A DNA stretch of 8,806 bases from contig PWJP01000056.1 of NCBI GenBank assembly GCA_003559985.1, forward strand, positions 1 to 8,806, read 5' to 3'. Position numbers and translations under genes: made by a program. The notes below the pieces were generated by a model. It was not told the origin of the DNA and did no database searches. It saw nothing but the letters and a program-made list of their open reading frames with translations. Shown piece after piece: positions 5,527-8,806 of the stretch. Source of the DNA: Saprospirales bacterium (lineage in GTDB: Bacteria; Bacteroidota; Bacteroidia; Chitinophagales; Saprospiraceae). Numbering within the stretch: the first letter of the stretch is position 1; every line of letters starts with the position of its first letter.

Positions 5527-7359
5527 ATGATGAAAGAAGTGAAAAAGCCTGAGAATCTCATACACGACGAACTAAAAAGTTGGGTTGGGGAAGTTGCTGA
5601 CCTTTGTAAACCGGACCGGATTTTCTGGTGTGACGGCAGTCAAAAAGAATACGATGAATTGTGCGACATGCTGGTGGAGAAGGGCACTTTCAGGCGGTTG
5701 AATCCGGAAAAGCGTCCAAACAGTTACGCCTGTTTTTCAGATCCCTCTGACGTGGCAAGGGTAGAGGACAGAACCTATATCTGCAGTCGCCTTGAGGAAG
5801 ATGCAGGCCCTACTAACAACTGGATGGACCCGCGCGAGATGAAGATAACCCTACAGCCGCTTCTCGATGGCTCAATGCGTGGAAGAACGATGTATGTCAT
5901 CCCCTTTTGTATGGGACCACTGGGCTCCCCGATTAGTAAATATGGCATTGAAATTACCGATTCGGAATACGTGGTGGTCAACATGAAGATTATGACGCGC
6001 ATGGGAAAGGAGGTGTACGATCAAATTGGTAAAAACGGGGAGTATGTCAAGGCGCTGCATACCCTGGGCGCTCCGCTGGAACCGGGTCAGGAAGATGTGA
6101 AGTGGCCATGCAACCCGGATGTAAAATACATCGTCCACTATCCGGAAGAGAGAAGTATAGTCTCTTATGGAAGTGGATACGGGGGTAATGCGCTCCTTGG
6201 TAAAAAGTGTTTCGCTCTGAGGATTGCCTCTGCTATGGCCCGGGACGAGCAGTGGCTGGCCGAACATATGTTGATCCTCGGAATGGAAGACCCCGATGGC
6301 AAAAAAGACTATGTCGCCGCTGCATTTCCCAGTGCTTGTGGAAAGACGAATTTTGCAATGATTATTCCTCCGAAAGAATTTGAGGGATACAAAATCACCA
6401 CGGTGGGGGACGATATCGCCTGGATAAAGCAGGGTGGGGACGGCCGTTTGTATGCTATCAATCCGGAAGCCGGTTTTTTCGGTGTGGCTCCCGGGACCAA
6501 CTATGAGACCAATCCCAACGCCATGGAGACCATCAAAGAAAACAGTATTTTCACTAACGTGGGGATAACCGAAGATGGCGATGTCTGGTGGGAAGGCCTG
6601 TCCGATAAACCACCGAAGGGAGTAATCAACTGGAAAAACAAAGTCCACGACCCTGAATCCGGAGACCCCGTAGCGCATCCCAATGCGCGTTTTACCACCC
6701 CTGCCTCACAGTGTCCGAGTATTGACCCTGCCTGGGAGGACCCGAAGGGAGTGCCGATCAGCGCCTTTATTTTCGGTGGGCGTAGAAGCACCACCATGCC
6801 GCTGGTTTTTCAAAGCTACAACTGGAACTTTGGCGTCTATATGGCGGCCACCATGGGCTCTGAGATGACTGCGGCAGCTTTTGGAGAAATTGGAAAGGTA
6901 CGAAGAGACCCCTTTGCAATGCTTCCATTTGCGGGTTACCACATGGCCGATTATTTTCTTCACTGGCTCAAATTTGGCCGCCAACTCCCAGCTCCACCCC
7001 GGATTTTCTCCGTCAATTGGTTTAGAAAGGACAAAGACGGGAAGTTTATTTGGCCGGGATTTGGAGAGAATATGCGGGTGCTAAAATGGATAGTCGATAG
7101 GATCAATGGCAAAACTTCAGCTGTGGAATCCCCAATAGGTTGGATGCCCTCTTATGAAGACCTCGATATGTCCGGGCTGGATTTTTCAAAGGAAGACTTC
7201 GACAAAATTATGTCCATTGACCGCGAAGACTGGAAGCGCGAATTGCTGGACCACCAGGATCTGTTTGAAAAAATGTACGACCGAACGCCAAAAGACTTTT
7301 TCTTCATGCGAGAATTGTTGCTGTCCGGCCTGTGGCGCTCTCCGAAAAAATGGTCCTGA
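5527..7359 (+). CDS. pckG: Phosphoenolpyruvate carboxykinase (GTP)
   Basis: A 610-residue cytosolic enzyme that converts oxaloacetate and GTP to phosphoenolpyruvate, CO2 and GDP, the committed entry to gluconeogenesis. The length is normal for the GTP family, and ATP-type PEPCKs differ in sequence. Visible motifs in order: substrate and PEP region YVIPFCMGPLGSP (123-135); SYGSGYGGNALLGKKCFALR (213-232); P-loop FPSACGKTN (267-275) with the family's reactive cysteine Cys271 and Lys273; metal-binding VGDDIAWI (293-300); DGRLYAINPEAGFFGVAPGT (305-324); AFIFGGRRSTTMPLV (413-427); and the guanine-side NWFRKD and FIWPGFGENMRVL. All key residues appear intact. Two consecutive ATG codons (5527, 5530) begin the frame, immediately after a TAA at 5524-5526. 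A long, repeat-rich upstream region suggests regulation, as expected for a gene switched by carbon source. The divergent neighbour is the OmpA-type lipoprotein gene. Confidence 0.98.
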   Translation: MMKEVKKPENLIHDELKSWVGEVADLCKPDRIFWCDGSQKEYDELCDMLVEKGTFRRLNPEKRPNSYACFSDPSDVARVEDRTYICSRLEEDAGPTNNWMDPREMKITLQPLLDGSMRGRTMYVIPFCMGPLGSPISKYGIEITDSEYVVVNMKIMTRMGKEVYDQIGKNGEYVKALHTLGAPLEPGQEDVKWPCNPDVKYIVHYPEERSIVSYGSGYGGNALLGKKCFALRIASAMARDEQWLAEHMLILGMEDPDGKKDYVAAAFPSACGKTNFAMIIPPKEFEGYKITTVGDDIAWIKQGGDGRLYAINPEAGFFGVAPGTNYETNPNAMETIKENSIFTNVGITEDGDVWWEGLSDKPPKGVINWKNKVHDPESGDPVAHPNARFTTPASQCPSIDPAWEDPKGVPISAFIFGGRRSTTMPLVFQSYNWNFGVYMAATMGSEMTAAAFGEIGKVRRDPFAMLPFAGYHMADYFLHWLKFGRQLPAPPRIFSVNWFRKDKDGKFIWPGFGENMRVLKWIVDRINGKTSAVESPIGWMPSYEDLDMSGLDFSKEDFDKIMSIDREDWKRELLDHQDLFEKMYDRTPKDFFFMRELLLSGLWRSPKKWS

Positions 7360-7457
7360 GGTTTGACTCCTGATTGTTCGTCAATAGCGACTTCATTTTC
7401 TGATGATGTTACCTGTTTCGGTTTACTGATTGGTTTTATGAAAAAATTTTCCTTTAG

Positions 7458-8549
7458 ATGATTGGAATCCTGTATCGAAAAATTTTGAGACCGGTTTTAT
7501 TCCTATTTGACCCGGATAAGGTCCACAAGGTATTCGTAAGTCTTGGAGGATTTTTGGGGAAGTTTACTGTCGGCAGATGGCTAATCGGAAGACTTTACGA
7601 TTATCCCGGACAAAAACTGTCCAAGAAAGTTGATGGGGTGGTCCATAGAACCCCCATCGGACTGGCAGCGGGATTTGATTACAACGGTGAACTATCAAAT
7701 ATCCTTCCCCATATGGCATTTGGCTCGGAAGAGGTGGGGTCTGTTACTGCCCGCCCTTGTCCCGGCAATCCCAAACCACGGTTGAAGAGAATGGTAAAAT
7801 CAGAGGCTTTGGTGGTTTACAAGGGATTGAAGAATCAGGGTGTGGATAGGATTATTGAACGCTTGAAAAATGCCCGGCCGCGTGAGGGATTTGCACTGGG
7901 AATCAGCATAGCCAAAACAAATGACCGCGAAAGTGTGGGCCTGGAAAAGGGGATTGAGGACTACTATTATTCGCTGAAAAGGCTGACTGAAGAGAAGGTG
8001 GGAGACTTTTACACCATCAATATTTCCTGTCCCAATGTGCACGGAGGAGAGGATTTTTCCAATCCGGAGAGGCTCGAGAAGTTGTTAACAAGACTAAAGA
8101 CCATTCAGCACGATAAGCCCATGTATGCCAAAATGCCGATCAATCAAGACTGGGAGGCTTTTAATGAAATGCTCAAAGTGATTGACAGGGCAGGATTGCA
8201 CGGAGTGGTGATTGGCAATCTTAATAAAAACTATGACGAGGCACCTCATCCTGAGGAAGCCCCTGATGAATATCGGGGTGGATTGAGTGGAAACCTCTGC
8301 AAAAGCCGCTCCACTGATTTGATACGGAAAACGCGTCAGAACTGGGGTGACAGGTTCACCATCATCGGATGTGGCGGCATACTAACCGCTGAGGATGCCA
8401 TCGACAAGTTGGAGGCCGGCGCGGACCTCTTACAGCTGATCACCGGAATGATATTTCACGGGCCTCACCTCATGAAAAATATTTGCAAAAGACTTGAAAA
8501 GATGGAGAGTGCCCCGGTGCAGGAAAAGGCATTCAGCCGGGAGGTGTAA
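7458..8549 (+). CDS. pyrD: Dihydroorotate dehydrogenase, class-2-like with a class-1-type cysteine
   Basis: A 363-residue flavoprotein expected to oxidise dihydroorotate to orotate in pyrimidine synthesis. The N-terminal ~45 residues (RKILRPVLFLFDPDKVHKVF) are the amphipathic membrane extension typical of quinone-linked class 2 enzymes. The FMN barrel follows: GLAAGFDYNGE (68-78), GSEEVGSVTARPCPGNPKPRL (89-109), NISCPN (188-193), YRGGLSG (272-278), IIGCGGILTAEDA (302-314), and LLQLITGMIFHGP (324-336). Departures from class 2: Cys191 replaces the catalytic serine, Tyr75 replaces the lysine of AAGFDK, and VVYKGLKNQG (119-128) replaces INRMGFNNxG, losing the orotate-contacting Asn. Lys225 and Asn188/Asn193 are kept. 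I recall similar variants ('FDYN', 'SCPN', 'IGCGG') in other uncultivated bacteria but cannot check. The gene starts 98 bases after pckG. The ATG at 7458 is favoured because it begins the membrane helix. Confidence 0.9.
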   Translation: MIGILYRKILRPVLFLFDPDKVHKVFVSLGGFLGKFTVGRWLIGRLYDYPGQKLSKKVDGVVHRTPIGLAAGFDYNGELSNILPHMAFGSEEVGSVTARPCPGNPKPRLKRMVKSEALVVYKGLKNQGVDRIIERLKNARPREGFALGISIAKTNDRESVGLEKGIEDYYYSLKRLTEEKVGDFYTINISCPNVHGGEDFSNPERLEKLLTRLKTIQHDKPMYAKMPINQDWEAFNEMLKVIDRAGLHGVVIGNLNKNYDEAPHPEEAPDEYRGGLSGNLCKSRSTDLIRKTRQNWGDRFTIIGCGGILTAEDAIDKLEAGADLLQLITGMIFHGPHLMKNICKRLEKMESAPVQEKAFSREV

Positions 8550-8579
8550 ATCTATTACAGGATAGCTTCACTATAAAAC

Positions 8580-8591
8580 TTACTTAAGTAA
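8580..8591. repeat. 12-base perfect palindrome TTACTTAAGTAA
   Basis: A perfect AT-rich palindrome 30 bases after the pyrD stop and 43 bases before the next start codon. It has no following T-run, so it is not a standard terminator; it could be a regulator's operator for the downstream membrane-protein gene or chance. Confidence 0.3.
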
Positions 8592-8634
8592 AAACAATTT
8601 CCCGGATTCCGTTATTTTTTCTCTAAATGTAAAT

Positions 8635-8806
8635 ATGGCAACTGGATCCCCGAGGAGAACAAAGAGGCGGTTTTTATTGAAAGCTAATAAGCACCTGTAC
8701 CGCTACAGTGGAATTTACTTTGTGGTGTTTTTTATAATGGCTCTGATCGCCTTTTGGTCTTCCTATTACGGCCGGTTGACTGCTCCCATGGATTTTGAGG
8801 TGCACT
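8635..8806 (+). CDS. N-terminus of a membrane protein (partial)
   Basis: The frame opens at ATG 8635 and runs off the right edge with 57 complete codons. The N-terminus is strongly basic (MATGSPRRTKRRFLLKANKH), followed by a hydrophobic segment GIYFVVFFIMALIAFW at about residues 26-41, then SSYYGRLTAPMDFEVH. The basic start before the helix predicts a cytoplasmic N-terminus by the positive-inside rule. The visible part is compatible with the first helix of a multi-pass protein, but the family cannot be named from this fragment. It lies 85 bases after pyrD with no clear terminator between, so read-through is possible. Confidence 0.65.
   Translation, partial: MATGSPRRTKRRFLLKANKHLYRYSGIYFVVFFIMALIAFWSSYYGRLTAPMDFEVH

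Noticed and set aside
5604..5614. TTGTAAACCGG inside the pckG coding sequence as another operator
   Set aside because: The bases encode the constrained residues LCKPD of the enzyme, so the match cannot be counted as independent evidence of a binding site.
5872..6678. 268-codon minus-strand frame opposite pckG
   Set aside because: It lies entirely antisense to a well-conserved PEPCK coding sequence and its translation resembles no family; it is a codon-bias shadow.
7360..7457. Small gene or terminator between pckG and pyrD
   Set aside because: Only trivial frames of fewer than ten codons and no convincing stem plus T-run; no perfect TAnnTTTG promoter box either.

Overview
The window looks like a chromosomal segment from a member of the Bacteroidota, possibly a deep or uncultivated lineage. 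The evidence is: a secreted protease ending in a domain like a type IX secretion sorting signal; a protein segment like the Bacteroidota 'CxDPxAxNYNPxA' motif; a small Bacteroidota-type HTH protein; and promoter-like boxes matching the phylum's TTG/TTTG-N19-20-TAnnTTTG pattern rather than E. coli -35/-10 boxes. No rRNA, tRNA, CRISPR array, insertion sequence or phage gene was seen. The gene content is mostly housekeeping and cell envelope.

Layout. Positions 1-1794 (+) are an apparent operon: the tail of an unidentified gene, a DUF4956 membrane protein, and an 11-base-overlapping lipoprotein with a predicted beta-propeller. Positions 1963-2223 (+) hold a stand-alone HTH protein with its own candidate promoter and a convincing intrinsic terminator. 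On the minus strand, 4927 to 2534, an OmpA-type lipoprotein gene precedes an M43 (pappalysin/cytophagalysin-like) secreted metalloprotease gene. A 599-base intergenic region (4928-5526) separates this pair from the divergent GTP-dependent PEP carboxykinase gene (5527-7359, +). A class-2-like dihydroorotate dehydrogenase (7458-8549, +) and the start of a membrane protein (8635 to the edge, +) follow.

How the genes fit together. PEP carboxykinase is the entry step of gluconeogenesis and DHODH is the fourth step of pyrimidine synthesis; they are adjacent but 98 bases apart, with no evidence of shared function. The OmpA lipoprotein probably ties the outer membrane to peptidoglycan, and the protease downstream is probably exported across the same membrane.

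Most unusual points: (1) the DHODH has the N-terminal membrane extension and several motifs of the quinone-linked class 2 enzymes, but a cysteine (C191) where class 2 has its catalytic serine, and it lacks two other usual active-site residues; (2) the pckG upstream region is rich in an AAACCG core, has two mutually exclusive hairpins, and contains an 18/20 near copy of a piece of the pckG 5' coding sequence; (3) the DUF4956/propeller-lipoprotein gene pair overlaps in a way that suggests coupled translation. I see no clearly new multi-gene system; these are local oddities.
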